From contig NZ_CP108423.1 in the NCBI RefSeq assembly GCF_035917235.1, positions 2,545,001 through 2,609,000 of the forward strand: 64,000 nucleotides of DNA, in the 5' to 3' direction. Made by a program: the position numbers and the translations under genes. Positions 53,710 to 64,000 of this stretch are shown here, piece after piece. This DNA comes from Streptomyces sp. NBC_01294. GTDB lineage: Bacteria > Actinomycetota > Actinomycetes > Streptomycetales > Streptomycetaceae. The notes beneath the pieces are model-generated. The model searched no databases. It was not told the origin of the DNA and worked only from the letters and a program-made list of their open reading frames with translations. The first letter of the stretch is position 1, and each line of letters begins with the position of its first letter.

Positions 53710-53882
53710 GTGTACTCCCGGCAGTACTGCGTACGTATGGTCCGACTGGTCCGTGGTCGGCAACTCTCACTGCAACTGACTGCCGCGCGGGCAGGGAAGT
53801 TGCCGACCGTGAGCGAACCGATACCTAAATCACCCTGAGGGGTGAAGGCGTTCGAACGAAAGGATCAGTCGCCGACCCGGCC

Positions 53883-54731
53883 TCAGTGCTTGTAGAAGCC
53901 CTGGCCGCTCTTGCGGCCGATGTCCCCGGCGTCCACCATCCGGCGCATGAGCTCCGGCGGCGCGAACTTCTCGTCCTGGGACTCGGTGTAGATGTTGCTG
54001 GTGGCGTGCAGCAGGATGTCGACACCCGTGAGGTCGGCGGTGGCCAGCGGCCCCATCGCGTGTCCGAAGCCCAGCTTGCACGCGATGTCGATGTCCTCGG
54101 CGGAGGCCACGCCCGACTCGTACAGCTTGGCGGCCTCGACGACCAGCGCGGAGATCAGACGGGTCGTCACGAAGCCGGCGACGTCGCGGTTGACGACGAT
54201 GCAGGTCTTGCCGACGGACTCGGCGAACGCCCGCGTGGTGGCGAGGGTTTCGTCGCTGGTCTTGTAGCCGCGCACGAGCTCGCACAGCTGCATCATCGGA
54301 ACGGGCGAGAAGAAGTGCGCGCCGACGACCCGCTCCGGACGCTCCGTCACGGCCGCGATCTTGGTGATCGGGATGGCGGAGGTGTTGGAGGCGAGGATCG
54401 CGTCCTCGCGCACGATCTTGTCGAGGGCGCGGAAGATCTCGTGCTTGATCTCGATCTTCTCGAAGACGGCCTCCACCACGATGTCGACGTCGGCGACGGC
54501 GTCGAGGTCGGTGGTGGTCGTGATGCGCGCGAGCGCCGCCTCGGCGTCCTCGGCGGTGAGCTTGCCCTTGGAGACGAACTTGTCGTACGAGGCCTTGATC
54601 CCGTCCGTCCCGCGGGTCAGCGCGGCGTCGGTGACATCGCGCAGCACGACGTCCCAACCCGCCTGAGCGGAGACCTGAGCGATCCCGGAACCCATGAGTC
54701 CCGCACCGATGACGGCGAGCTTCCCAGCCAC
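53883..54731 (-). CDS. 3-hydroxybutyryl-CoA dehydrogenase
   Basis: A 282-residue NAD(P)-dependent dehydrogenase of the 3HCDH family interconverting acetoacetyl-CoA and 3-hydroxybutyryl-CoA. The Rossmann loop GAGLMGSGIA begins at residue 9. The catalytic histidine is in VGAHFFSPVPMMQL, with the matching glutamate at the expected spacing, and the C-terminal domain ends PELMRRMVDAGDIGRKSGQGFYKH. The start is GTG 54731 after GAGGGG. With the thiolase at 35989 it completes the first steps from acetyl-CoA toward crotonyl-CoA and ethylmalonyl-CoA. Confidence 0.95.
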   Translation of the reverse strand: MAGKLAVIGAGLMGSGIAQVSAQAGWDVVLRDVTDAALTRGTDGIKASYDKFVSKGKLTAEDAEAALARITTTTDLDAVADVDIVVEAVFEKIEIKHEIFRALDKIVREDAILASNTSAIPITKIAAVTERPERVVGAHFFSPVPMMQLCELVRGYKTSDETLATTRAFAESVGKTCIVVNRDVAGFVTTRLISALVVEAAKLYESGVASAEDIDIACKLGFGHAMGPLATADLTGVDILLHATSNIYTESQDEKFAPPELMRRMVDAGDIGRKSGQGFYKH

Positions 54732-55217
54732 TACACACCCCTCGTTTCCCTACGGCACAGTCACGTAGCCACTCCGGCGGAGACTAGCGCCCGGGGGGTG
54801 CGGTGTGACCGCGAAGTAACACGCGTCACGTCTCAGATGACGGACATCACACCGGTACGGGCCAGTCCCCCCGCGGTTCCCCAACCGCTCCCCGGCCGCC
54901 CGCAGTCGCTCGGTGCGCGGTGCGCTCCCCGGCGTGGCGCGGGGCCCGCGCGCCCGCCAAGACACCGGTCCACCCGGCCGGTTCGGCCCGATGCCGATTC
55001 CGGCCATGCCGGTCAAACCACAACCTCTTCGGCTACATGGGCCCATTCGGGTCCTACTGCGGACGTACGGACCGGTCGCGCGGCTGCGCCGGCGACTCCC
55101 GCGTGCGGCTCCGCGTCGGCCTCGCGTCGGCCTCCGCGTCGGCCTCGCGTCGAGCTCGCGTCGGCTTCACGTCGGCTCGGCGTGCGCCGTTCCACCGGGC
55201 CTCACTACGCTGGCCGC
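54732..55217. other. 486-bp intergenic region with a short tandem repeat
   Basis: No gene is supported here. The left end holds the promoter of the leftward dehydrogenase. The right end has an array of about seven degenerate CGCGTCGGCCTC-type units of 10-12 bp (55101-55180). A TACGCT -10-like hexamer seven bases before the cobalamin adenosyltransferase ATG suggests a leaderless start. No cobalamin riboswitch signature is visible. Confidence 0.55.
55101..55180. repeat. Degenerate 10-12 bp tandem repeat
   Basis: About seven successive variants of CGCGTCGGCCTC occur upstream of the adenosyltransferase gene. The units differ in length and sequence, consistent with slippage followed by decay. Confidence 0.65.
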
Positions 55218-55790
55218 ATGGTGAACCTCACGCGCATCTACACCCGTACCGGCGACAAGGGCACGACGGCCCTCGGCGACATGAGCCGCACGGCCAAGAC
55301 CGACCTGCGGATCTCCGCGTACGCGGACGCCAACGAGGCCAACGCGGCCATCGGGACGGCCATCGCGCTCGGCGGCCTGCCGGCGGAGGTCGTGAAGGTC
55401 CTGGTCCGCGTGCAGAACGACCTGTTCGACGTGGGCGCGGACCTGTGCACCCCGGTGGTCGAGAAGCCGGAGTACCCGCCGCTGCGGGTGGAGCAGTTCT
55501 ACATCGACAAGCTGGAGGCGGACTGCGACCTGTTCCTGGAGCAGGTGGAGAAGCTGCGCAGCTTCATCCTCCCCGGCGGCACCCCCGGCGCGGCCCTGCT
55601 GCACCAGGCCTGCACGGTGGTGCGGCGTGCCGAGCGTTCGACCTGGGCGGCGCTGGAGGTGCACGGCGAGGTGATGAACCCGCTGACCGCCACCTACCTG
55701 AACCGCCTCTCCGACCTCCTGTTCATCCTGGCCCGGGTGGCCAACAAGGAGGTCGGGGACGTGCTCTGGGTGCCGGGCGGCGAGCGCTAG
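55218..55790 (+). CDS. PduO-type cob(I)alamin adenosyltransferase
   Basis: A 190-residue enzyme that transfers adenosyl from ATP to cob(I)alamin, giving the coenzyme B12 used by acyl-CoA mutases. Family signatures are TRIYTRTGDKGTTALG at the start, KTDLRISAYADANEANAAIG, GGTPGAALLHQACTVVRRAERS and the final YLNRLSDLLFILAR. The ATG at 55218 has no ribosome site and a TACGCT hexamer close upstream, so translation may be leaderless. It fits functionally with icmA and meaB in the same window, though it is 18-34 kb away from them. Confidence 0.95.
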   Translation: MVNLTRIYTRTGDKGTTALGDMSRTAKTDLRISAYADANEANAAIGTAIALGGLPAEVVKVLVRVQNDLFDVGADLCTPVVEKPEYPPLRVEQFYIDKLEADCDLFLEQVEKLRSFILPGGTPGAALLHQACTVVRRAERSTWAALEVHGEVMNPLTATYLNRLSDLLFILARVANKEVGDVLWVPGGER

Positions 55791-55828
55791 CCCGCCGGCC
55801 CCGGGCCCTGGGCCCCCGCCCCGGGGGC

Positions 55829-56401
55829 TCAGCGCTCGGTCTTCACGAGCGGGTTCCGGTCCTCGGCACCGGCCGGGGCCTTCTTGGGCCACACCGTGTA
55901 CGCGACGGCGATCAGGGCGTGGATGCCGACCGCGCGCAGGGCGCCCGACTGCCACGCCTTGAGGGAGCTGACGTCGCCCGCGCCGCCGACGTACCAGATC
56001 GCGAGCTGGAGCAGGCCGAGGGCGACGGCGGCGGCCAGGACGGTGCGGCCCCACAGCTTCCACTCGTGGGCGGCCCGCGCCGCGCCGTACCCGGCACCGG
56101 CCGGCTTGGGTCCGCCGGCGAAGCGGTGGGCGGCGTGGCCGTCGAGCCACTTGATCGTGTAGTGGCCGTAGGCGACGGTGTAGCCGATGTAGAGCGCGGC
56201 GACGCCGTGCTTCCAGTCCGGCGCGGCCCCGTTCTTGAGGTCGAGCGTGGTGACGACCAGCAGGACGAGCTCCAGCATCGGTTCGCACAGCAGGACCGCC
56301 GCGCCCAGCCGGGGCATCTTCGCGAGGTAGCGCAGGGCCAGGCCGGCGGCCAGCAGGACCCAGAAGCCGACCTCGCAGGCGATGATCAGGGCGACGATCA
56401 C
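55829..56401 (-). CDS. Integral membrane protein
   Basis: A 190-residue membrane protein of unknown function with about five hydrophobic segments: VALIIACEVGFWVLLAAGLALRYL, AAVLLCEPMLELVLLVVTTL, GVAALYIGYTVAYGHY, VLAAAVALGLLQLAIWYV and AVGIHALIAVAYTVW. The C-terminus is charged. I start at GTG 56401, which has GGAG six bases upstream, rather than at longer frames. It is convergent with the adenosyltransferase and divergent from the histidine kinase. Confidence 0.8.
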   Translation of the reverse strand: MIVALIIACEVGFWVLLAAGLALRYLAKMPRLGAAVLLCEPMLELVLLVVTTLDLKNGAAPDWKHGVAALYIGYTVAYGHYTIKWLDGHAAHRFAGGPKPAGAGYGAARAAHEWKLWGRTVLAAAVALGLLQLAIWYVGGAGDVSSLKAWQSGALRAVGIHALIAVAYTVWPKKAPAGAEDRNPLVKTER

Positions 56402-56570
56402 GGGGATCTCCGTTCCACTCGGGACTGACTGACGCTTCCCCTCCAGACTCCCGTCGGGTCCGGCCCGTTTCGTCGTCGCCTGTGAGGAAAAGCGGCTGCA
56501 TCCTTCGATGTACCGACAACTCGGCCTCTCCGCCGAGGCAGGCGCCCCGCGCACCCTGTTGGATGGGACG

Positions 56571-57758
56571 GTGACCAAGAAGAGCCTGCGCCCGCACCGC
56601 CACGACGTCCTCCTCGCCGTGGTCAGCCTGATCGCGGGCCTGGTGATGTGGTCGCTGGGCGTCTACAGCAGCGCCGTCCGGCACCTCCTGCCCGCCTGGG
56701 CCGCCCTGATCCCCCTCGTGGTCCTCGCCTCGATGGAGCTGCTGCGCCGCACGAGGCCGTCCCTGGCCCTGGCCGTCGGCACCCTCGGCGTGATCGCCAA
56801 CGAGTTCACGGTCGGCAGCCTCGTGACCGTCCTGATCTTCACCGACCTGATGTACGCGGCCGTCGTGTACGGGTCACCCGCCGCGGCCCGGCGGCTCCCG
56901 ATCAGCACCGGCCTGGTCACCGTGGCCGTCACCATCGGCTTCCTGGCCTGGTTCCGCACCCCGGAGGCCCTGCTCATCGGCGTGGTCACCGGCCTCGTGA
57001 GCTTCGCGCCGGCGCTGACCGGCGCCACCCTGCGCAACCACCGCGAGGCCGCCGTGGCCGCCCGGCTGCGTGCCGAGCAGACCGCGCTGCTGGCCGAGAT
57101 GGACCGCAGCCAGGCGGTCGCCGCCGAGCGCGCCCGGATGGCCCGGGAGCTGCACGACATGGTGGCCAACCACCTCTCCGCGATCGCCATCCACTCCACC
57201 GCCGCGCTCTCCATCGACCAGGCCGGCACCAGCCGCGAGGCGCTCGGGGTGATCCGGGAGAACAGCGTCCAGGGCCTGGCCGAAATGCGTCGCCTGATCG
57301 GGCTGCTGCGGGACGCCGGAGCCGGGACGGAGCCCGTCGCCCTGCCCACCCTGGCCGGCCTGGACGCCCTGCTGGGGCAGGCCCGCAGCAACGGCTCGGC
57401 GAGCGGGCTGGACTTCGTCCTGCACGACGACCGGCCGCCGGAGAAGGAGACGCTGCCGGCCCCCGTGGACCTGGCCGCGTACCGGATCGTCCAGGAGTCG
57501 CTGACCAATGCGCTCAAGCACGCCGTCGCGGGCACGGTCACGGTCCGCGTGGCCCGGGCGGACGGCCTGCTGACCGTGGCGGTGGACTCCCCGTACGGGC
57601 ACCGTGCGGGCCCGCGGGCCCCCGGCTCCGGCGCCGGCGTGATCGGCATGCGGGAGCGGGCGGAGCTGCTGGGCGGGGAGTTCTCGGCGGGCCGGTCCGG
57701 CGAGACGTGGCAGGTACGGGCGACCCTGCCCGCGGACGAGAAGGCGGTGGAGGCATGA
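56571..57758 (+). CDS. NarL-type sensor histidine kinase
   Basis: A 395-residue kinase from GTG 56571 (an upstream ATG at 56508 would add 21 poorly coding residues). Five or six hydrophobic segments in the first ~150 residues form the membrane sensor, with little extracellular loop. The HisKA_3 helix follows, with phospho-acceptor H195 in ARELHDMVANHLSAIAIH. The ATPase domain has YRIVQESLTNALKHA and GAGVIGMRERAELLGG. It is coupled by ATGA to its response regulator. The signal is unknown. Confidence 0.92.
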   Translation: MTKKSLRPHRHDVLLAVVSLIAGLVMWSLGVYSSAVRHLLPAWAALIPLVVLASMELLRRTRPSLALAVGTLGVIANEFTVGSLVTVLIFTDLMYAAVVYGSPAAARRLPISTGLVTVAVTIGFLAWFRTPEALLIGVVTGLVSFAPALTGATLRNHREAAVAARLRAEQTALLAEMDRSQAVAAERARMARELHDMVANHLSAIAIHSTAALSIDQAGTSREALGVIRENSVQGLAEMRRLIGLLRDAGAGTEPVALPTLAGLDALLGQARSNGSASGLDFVLHDDRPPEKETLPAPVDLAAYRIVQESLTNALKHAVAGTVTVRVARADGLLTVAVDSPYGHRAGPRAPGSGAGVIGMRERAELLGGEFSAGRSGETWQVRATLPADEKAVEA

Positions 57759-58408
57759 CCATCCGGGTCGTGGTGGCGGAGGACCAGAGCGCGGTGCGCG
57801 CCGGGCTGGTGCTCATCCTGCGCAGCGCGGGCGACATCGAGGTGGCGGGCGAGGCCGGCGACGGGGAGGAGGCGGTGCGCCTGGCCCGGGAGCTGCGGCC
57901 GGATCTCGTCCTCATGGACGTGCAGATGCCCCGGCTCGACGGGGTGTCCGCGACGCGCCAGGTGGTCGCGGAGGGGCTGGCCGACGTCCTGGTGCTGACC
58001 ACCTTCGACCTCGACGAGTACGTCTTCGGGGCGCTGCGGGCCGGGGCGGCGGGCTTCCTCCTGAAGAACGCGGACGCGGCGGAGCTGATCGAGGCGGTGC
58101 GGACGGTCGCGCGCGGGGAGGGCCTGATCGCCCCGGCGGTGACCCGGCGGCTGATCGCCGAGTTCGCGGCTCCGCAGGCCCGGCGGCCGCAGGTCCCGCC
58201 GGCGACGCTGGCCGCGGTGGCCTCGCTGACGCCCCGGGAGCGGGAGGTGCTCGGCTGCCTGGGCGACGGGCTCTCGAACGCGGAGATCGCGGTGCGGCTG
58301 TCCATGGCCGAGGCGACGGTGAAGACGCACGTCAGCAGGCTGCTGGGCAAGCTGGAGCTGCGCAGCCGGGTCCAAGCGGCCGTTCTGGCGCAGGAGTTGG
58401 AGCGCTGA
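57755..58408 (+). CDS. NarL-family response regulator
   Basis: A 217-residue regulator. The receiver domain (1-120) has acidic residues in VVVAEDQS, phospho-acceptor D55 in LVLMDVQMPRLDG, the conserved threonine in VLTTFDLDEYV and lysine in FLLKNADAAEL. The C-terminal LuxR helix-turn-helix (about 150-212) reads LTPREREVLGCLGDGLSNAEIAVRLSMAEATVKTHVSRLLGKL. It is translated with the kinase. The chitinase lies downstream, but that gene has its own promoter, so a regulatory link is only possible. Confidence 0.95.
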   Translation: MTIRVVVAEDQSAVRAGLVLILRSAGDIEVAGEAGDGEEAVRLARELRPDLVLMDVQMPRLDGVSATRQVVAEGLADVLVLTTFDLDEYVFGALRAGAAGFLLKNADAAELIEAVRTVARGEGLIAPAVTRRLIAEFAAPQARRPQVPPATLAAVASLTPREREVLGCLGDGLSNAEIAVRLSMAEATVKTHVSRLLGKLELRSRVQAAVLAQELER

Positions 58409-58447
58409 CGGGAACTCCGGGGAATTCCCGGCGAGTTCTCACGGAGG

Positions 58448-58489
58448 AGGTCTGGACCTCTTGACGCTTGGTCCAGACCTTTCTACGCT
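58448..58489 (+). promoter_or_regulatory. Chitinase promoter with two GGTC-type elements
   Basis: A -35 TTGACG (58461-58466) and a -10 TACGCT (58484-58489) are separated by exactly 17 bp. One near-palindrome AGGTCTGGACCT (58448-58459) lies just upstream of the -35, and a second, TGGTCCAGACCT (58469-58480), fills the spacer. Such paired 12-bp elements are known in Streptomyces chitinase promoters and resemble DasR sites (consensus centred on TGGTCTAGACCA). The predicted start of transcription is near 58496. Confidence 0.85.
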
Positions 58490-58601
58490 CGCCGCACACT
58501 GTGGTGAGCGTGCCATGACAAAGCGTGCTCACGGGCGGCGCAGGTCCCACCCCATGTCGAAGTCGGCCCCACGACCACGACGGACCTACGGAGGATCACC
58601 C

Positions 58602-60455
<1,854 letters not shown>

Positions 60456-60460
60456 AGGCC

Positions 60461-60500
60461 GAAGCCGGGGAGACGGGTCCGCCCCCGTCTCCCCGGCTTC
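60461..60500. terminator. Terminator downstream of the chitinase gene
   Basis: A perfect 17-bp stem (60461-60477 with 60484-60500) and a six-base loop begin five bases after the chitinase stop, ahead of the convergent DUF2550 gene. Confidence 0.9.
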
Positions 60501-60517
60501 CTCATGTCCTGAAAGCG

Positions 60518-60970
60518 CTACGCGACATTCACCCTCTGGCCGGGCGGCGCCGCCTCCAGCCAGGCCAGGAAGCCGGTCAGGGCGTCCTCGCTCATGGCCA
60601 GCTCCAGGCGGGTCCCCCGGTGGACACAGCCGAGCACGACGGCGTCGGAGAGCAGGGCCAGCTCCTCCTCGCCCTCCGGGGCGCGGCGGGCGACGACCTC
60701 GATGGAGGAGCGCTCCAGCAGCCGGCGCGGTCGCGGGGAGTACGAGAACACCCGGAACCACTCGATCCGGTCACCGCTGTAGCGCGCGACCCCGTACACC
60801 CAGCCCTTGCCGGAGATGTCGGGTTTCTCGGACACACCCCAGCGCATGCTGCAGTCGAAGGTTCCGCCGGACCGCTGGATGAGCCTGCGGCGCAGTCCGA
60901 AGACAAACAGCCCGATCACCACCAGGGCTACGACCAGGCCGCTCACAAGCAGAGCGAGGAGCATCTTCAC
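60518..60970 (-). CDS. DUF2550 membrane-anchored protein
   Basis: A 150-residue protein with one N-terminal membrane helix (LLALLVSGLVVALVVIGLFVFGL) and a soluble domain beginning RRRLIQRSGGTFDCSMRWG. It is the DUF2550 family, which sits next to the atp operon in many actinobacteria. Its function is unknown. The start is GTG 60970 after GGAGG; ATG 60964 is possible. It lies downstream of atpC on the same strand, but two hairpins separate them. Confidence 0.9.
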   Translation of the reverse strand: MKMLLALLVSGLVVALVVIGLFVFGLRRRLIQRSGGTFDCSMRWGVSEKPDISGKGWVYGVARYSGDRIEWFRVFSYSPRPRRLLERSSIEVVARRAPEGEEELALLSDAVVLGCVHRGTRLELAMSEDALTGFLAWLEAAPPGQRVNVA

Positions 60971-61020
60971 CGACCTCCTCGCTCATCGAATACGCATGAG
61001 AAAAAACGGACCTGCATCGC

Positions 61021-61103
61021 CTCAGCCGCGACCCGGTCTGGAAAATTCCAGAACGGACCGCGGCTGAGGTCTGCCGAGTCCCGGCGGTCGCCCCCCGGGA
61101 CTC
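61021..61103 (-). terminator. Tandem hairpins at the end of the atp operon
   Basis: Two hairpins lie between atpC and DUF2550. The first in the direction of transcription pairs GAGTCCCGG with CCGGGACTC (61076-61103). The second pairs CTCAGCCGCG with CGCGGCTGAG (61021-61068), with an inner CTGGAA/TTCCAG stem. Together they should end atp transcription. Confidence 0.75.
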
Positions 61104-61127
61104 AAACGATCAAACTCCGACGGGCGT

Positions 61128-61499
61128 TCAACCCGTTACGGCGCGCAGCCGGACATCCGCGCGACGCTCGGCGGCCGCATCGGCCTCCGCCTTCGCGCGC
61201 TCCAGTGCCCGCTCCGCACGCTGGACGTCAATCTCGTCCGCGAGCTCGGCGATCTCGGCCAGCAGGGACAGCTTGTTGTCCGCGAACGAGATGAAACCGC
61301 CGTGCACCGCGGCGACGACAGTGTTGCCCTCGCTGGTGCGGATGGTCACAGGGCCCGATTCCAGCACACCGAGAAGCGGCTGGTGACCGGGCATGACGCC
61401 GATGTCGCCGGACGTGGTGCGGGCGACAACAAGGGTGGCCTCGCCGGACCAGACATTGCGGTCCGCCGCGACCAGCTCGACGTGCAGCTCAGCAGCCAA
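61128..61499 (-). CDS. atpC: F-type ATP synthase epsilon subunit
   Basis: A 123-residue central-stalk subunit coupling rotation and inhibiting ATP hydrolysis. The N-terminal beta-sandwich has AELHVELVAADRNVWSGEATLVVARTTSGDIGVMPGHQPLLG. A helical hairpin follows (EIAELADEIDVQRAERALERAKAEADAAAERRADVRLR). I start at TTG 61499, which has GAGGAG five bases upstream. It lies 165 bp after atpD with a hairpin in the gap, and it is the last gene of the operon. Confidence 0.95.
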   Translation of the reverse strand: MAAELHVELVAADRNVWSGEATLVVARTTSGDIGVMPGHQPLLGVLESGPVTIRTSEGNTVVAAVHGGFISFADNKLSLLAEIAELADEIDVQRAERALERAKAEADAAAERRADVRLRAVTG

Positions 61500-61564
61500 G
61501 GTGGCTCCTCGGGTCACCACCCGGCGGGTCGGCCGGGTGTTGGGTCAAATTCTAATGGGCGTGG

Positions 61565-61595
61565 GGAGAGGGACGGGACACACCCGCCCCTCTCC
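61565..61595 (-). promoter_or_regulatory. Intercistronic hairpin between atpD and atpC
   Basis: GGAGAGGGACGGG and CCCGCCCCTCTCC pair over 13 bp with one mismatch around a five-base loop, inside the 165-bp gap between atpD and atpC. It may attenuate or protect the upstream mRNA and so lower epsilon output. It is too internal to be the operon terminator. Confidence 0.55.
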
Positions 61596-61664
61596 GTCTG
61601 CAGACGCTGTCGGCGTCCGCCGGTGGCCTGTGAACCGGATGCGCCCCTCGCGGAGCGCGCCGGA

Positions 61665-64000
<2,336 letters not shown>

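Noticed and set aside
55101..55217. Cobalamin riboswitch before the adenosyltransferase gene
   Set aside because: No B12-box-like conserved core is visible and the start appears leaderless.

Overview
The window is chromosomal DNA from a Streptomyces species. It is very GC-rich, has dense translationally coupled operons (ATGA, GTGA and TAATG junctions) and frequent GTG/TTG starts. It also carries lineage markers: the GlgE maltosyltransferase pathway, the coiled-coil polarity proteins Scy and FilP, and endonuclease NucS. From memory, gene order follows the S. coelicolor core region from glgE to the atp operon. I see no tRNA, rRNA, insertion sequence, prophage or CRISPR array. This is core chromosome rather than an island.

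Layout. 0-8.2 kb: glgE-treS-pep2-glgB, converting trehalose to branched alpha-glucan through maltose 1-phosphate, with a 42-codon leader ORF overlapping the glgE start. 8.2-16.1 kb: a MerR/thioredoxin pair, an XRE-type regulator, then central carbon genes pfkA, pta, ackA and pyk. 16.1-21.8 kb: a secreted/membrane trio (DUF6230, DUF6114 and a low-complexity exported protein), a thioredoxin-TPR protein divergent from a TetR regulator with a perfect operator, and an orphan protein resembling EF-G domain IV. 21.8-28.1 kb: isobutyryl-CoA mutase large subunit with a 24-bp palindrome at its start, DUF3817, MarR, an MFS exporter divergent from a winged-helix regulator, and a GH6 lipoprotein. 28.2-34.9 kb: a TetR-DUF4166-SRPBCC operon with two operators, a thiamine-binding/DUF3817 pair, three consecutive AIM24 genes, MarR, a PepSY protein and two clusters of a dispersed GC-rich repeat. 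34.9-37.8 kb: MeaB GTPase, thiolase and methylmalonyl-CoA epimerase. 37.9-43.6 kb: scy and filP. 43.7-47.6 kb: two tandem ABC-2 ATPase/permease pairs. 47.7-53.7 kb: small zinc-site protein, LLM oxidoreductase, SCO5389-family protein, nucS, a membrane NTPase and a STAS protein. 53.9-60.5 kb: 3-hydroxybutyryl-CoA dehydrogenase, cob(I)alamin adenosyltransferase, a membrane protein, a NarL-type two-component system and a GH18 chitinase with a dual-element promoter. 60.5-64 kb: DUF2550 and the distal atp operon (epsilon, beta, partial gamma).

Functionally the region joins storage-sugar metabolism, glycolysis and acetate overflow, B12-dependent acyl-CoA rearrangement (mutase, GTPase chaperone, epimerase, cofactor adenosyltransferase, thiolase, dehydrogenase), hyphal tip architecture and ATP synthesis. 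The less described parts are the orphan EF-G-like protein, the DUF6230/DUF6114 module, the AIM24 triplet, the membrane NTPase with an altered Walker A motif, and several near-perfect operators lying beside their likely repressors. Statements about families and S. coelicolor counterparts are from memory; no database search was run.
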